A stretch of 6,381 nucleotides of DNA from Rhodospirillales bacterium (GTDB taxonomy: Bacteria > Pseudomonadota > Alphaproteobacteria > Acetobacterales > Acetobacteraceae). Shown piece after piece: positions 5,880 to 6,381 of the stretch (the stretch's first letter is position 1; each line of letters begins with the position of its first letter). The stretch covers positions 1 through 6,381 of the forward strand of contig JAGWIE010000082.1 of NCBI GenBank assembly GCA_028866445.1, in the 5' to 3' direction. Made by a program: the position numbers and the translations under genes. Under the pieces are notes generated by a model. It saw only the letters and a list, made by a program, of their open reading frames with translations. It was not told the origin of the DNA and made no database searches.

Positions 5880-6082
5880 GTGATCCGGCCCTTGGTGAGG
5901 TCATACGGGGTCATTTCAACATTCACGCGGTCGCCGGCCAAAACACGAATGCGGTTTTTGCGCATTTTGCCGCTGGTATGAGCGAGAATTTCGTGTTCGT
6001 TATCCAGTTTCACGCGAAACATGGCGTTGGGCAGCAGTTCCGTCACCATGCCGCTGAACTCAATCATATCTTCCTTGGACAA
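5864..6082 (-). CDS. infA: Translation initiation factor IF-1, TTG start
   Basis: 72 aa, exactly the usual IF1 length. IF1 is a single OB-fold protein that binds the A site of the 30S subunit and assists IF2 and IF3 in start selection. The sequence is nearly canonical: SKEDMIEFSG at the start, then FRVKLDNEHEILAHTSGKMR, KNRIRVLAGDRV and the ending MTPYDLTKGRITFRFK. The start is TTG at 6082-6080, which gives the N-terminus SKED seen in many IF1 proteins and has an AGAGG 5 nt upstream. The next in-frame ATG (6067) would cut five conserved residues. An upstream in-frame start at 6169 would add 29 residues unlike IF1. maf starts within or right at the infA stop, so the two are coupled. It lies downstream of tRNA-Val on the same strand; no convincing private promoter was seen. 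Confidence 0.95.
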   Translation of the reverse strand: MSKEDMIEFSGMVTELLPNAMFRVKLDNEHEILAHTSGKMRKNRIRVLAGDRVNVEMTPYDLTKGRITFRFK

Positions 6083-6087
6083 ACATA

Positions 6088-6092
6088 CCTCT
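6088..6092 (-). promoter_or_regulatory. Shine-Dalgarno deciding the infA TTG start
   Basis: On the - strand, AGAGG lies 5 nt before the TTG at 6082. The same short stretch contains an out-of-frame ATG (6086-6084), which is too close to the AGAGG and encodes nothing like IF1. The spacing and the 72-aa family length together select TTG. Confidence 0.65.
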
Positions 6093-6243
6093 ACAGAGAA
6101 AAGAAAGCTGGCGCCCAAATGGGCCGGGATTGTTTTGCAGTCAAGCTTTTGGCGGTTCACAAGGAGCACACCACCCCCGTTAGGGTGAATGCACTATCGG
6201 AGCCGAAACGTTAATCGTATGATTTAAAAGGTAAAACCGGATA

Positions 6244-6318
6244 TGGTGGGCACTACAGGGATTGAACCTGTGACCCCCACCATGTCAAGGTGATGCTCTA
6301 CCGCTGAGCTAAGTGCCC
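6244..6318 (-). tRNA. tRNA-Val (anticodon GAC)
   Basis: The 75-nt sequence including an encoded CCA folds into a full cloverleaf: acceptor GGGCACT/AGTGCCC (7 bp), D arm GCTC/GAGC with loop AGCGGTA, anticodon arm TCACC/GGTGG with loop TTGACAT, a 5-nt variable loop, T arm ACAGG/CCTGT with loop TTCAATC, discriminator A, then CCA. Anticodon GAC is at 6286-6284 and reads GUC and GUU valine codons. The T-loop TTCAATC and the U before the anticodon are canonical. It is transcribed toward infA. Confidence 0.97.
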
Positions 6319-6333
6319 ATATCCGTTGACGGG

Positions 6334-6362
6334 CTTCTAGCGGCGTTGGGCATGGGAGGCAA
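6334..6362 (-). promoter_or_regulatory. Candidate sigma-70 type promoter of tRNA-Val
   Basis: On the - strand, TTGCCT (6362-6357; 4 of 6 matches to TTGACA) and TAGAAG (6339-6334; 4 of 6 to TATAAT) are separated by 17 nt. The mature tRNA would begin 15 nt after the -10 box, a fitting leader length. The bases after the -10 box are GC-rich (CCCG), as at stable-RNA promoters under stringent control. Support is by position and spacing only. Confidence 0.4.
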
Positions 6363-6381
6363 GAGCTTGAAAAGCAGGTTG

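Noticed and set aside
6116..6144. TTGACT (6144-6139, - strand) as a -35 box for infA
   Set aside because: At a 17-nt spacing the -10 position reads CATTTG, a poor match; no better -10 was found at 16-18 nt. The nearby GCCCAAATGGGC dyad (6113-6124) leaves only a 2-nt loop and was not called an operator.
6083..6169. Upstream extension of infA by 29 residues
   Set aside because: IF1 proteins are about 72 aa; the extra residues have no IF1 character, and a Shine-Dalgarno sequence sits before TTG 6082.
5843..6214. + strand open frame opposite infA (123 codons)
   Set aside because: It is the complement of the highly conserved infA and has no recognisable features.

Overview
The window looks like part of the chromosome of a GC-rich alphaproteobacterium. 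The overall style of the proteins suggests the Acetobacteraceae or a related Rhodospirillales group. This placement is inferred from the gap and IF1 sequences, the tkt-gap-pgk order and the infA-maf-RNase E/G-yacG order; no database search was possible. There is no sign of phage, transposon, plasmid or CRISPR material.

Left part (1-2612, + strand): a central carbon operon. It holds the 3' end of transketolase (tkt), then gap 2 nt later, then pgk, whose start overlaps the gap stop in an ATGA. A strong intrinsic terminator follows pgk. The three enzymes link the non-oxidative pentose phosphate branch with lower glycolysis or gluconeogenesis. No aldolase gene follows before the terminator.

Middle (2613-4298, + strand): two apparently independent genes. 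The first is a ten-helix EamA/DMT-family membrane transporter of unknown substrate. The second is a DJ-1/PfpI-family protein with a strong Shine-Dalgarno sequence. The intergenic stretches on both sides of the transporter (2613-2720 and 3624-3740) hold no convincing gene.

Right part (4319-6318, - strand): a compact housekeeping cluster read right to left. The order is tRNA-Val(GAC), infA (IF1), maf (nucleotide pyrophosphatase), a short RNase E/G-like protein and yacG (zinc-binding gyrase inhibitor). The four protein genes are packed with overlapping or touching stops and starts. Three of them seem to use non-AUG starts: TTG for infA, probably ATT for maf, probably TTG for the RNase. yacG is only 50 codons long and converges on the PfpI gene across a 20-bp gap that carries a hairpin.

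Most notable observations: the RNase E/G protein ends exactly where the zinc-link of full-length RNase E/G would begin, and the overlapping yacG opens with a CPxC zinc motif at nearly the same spacing; maf lacks any ATG/GTG/TTG start ahead of its catalytic motif; the pgk terminator loop contains a perfect 11-bp tandem duplication; and the tRNA precursor can form a perfect 9-bp helix between its leader and trailer.
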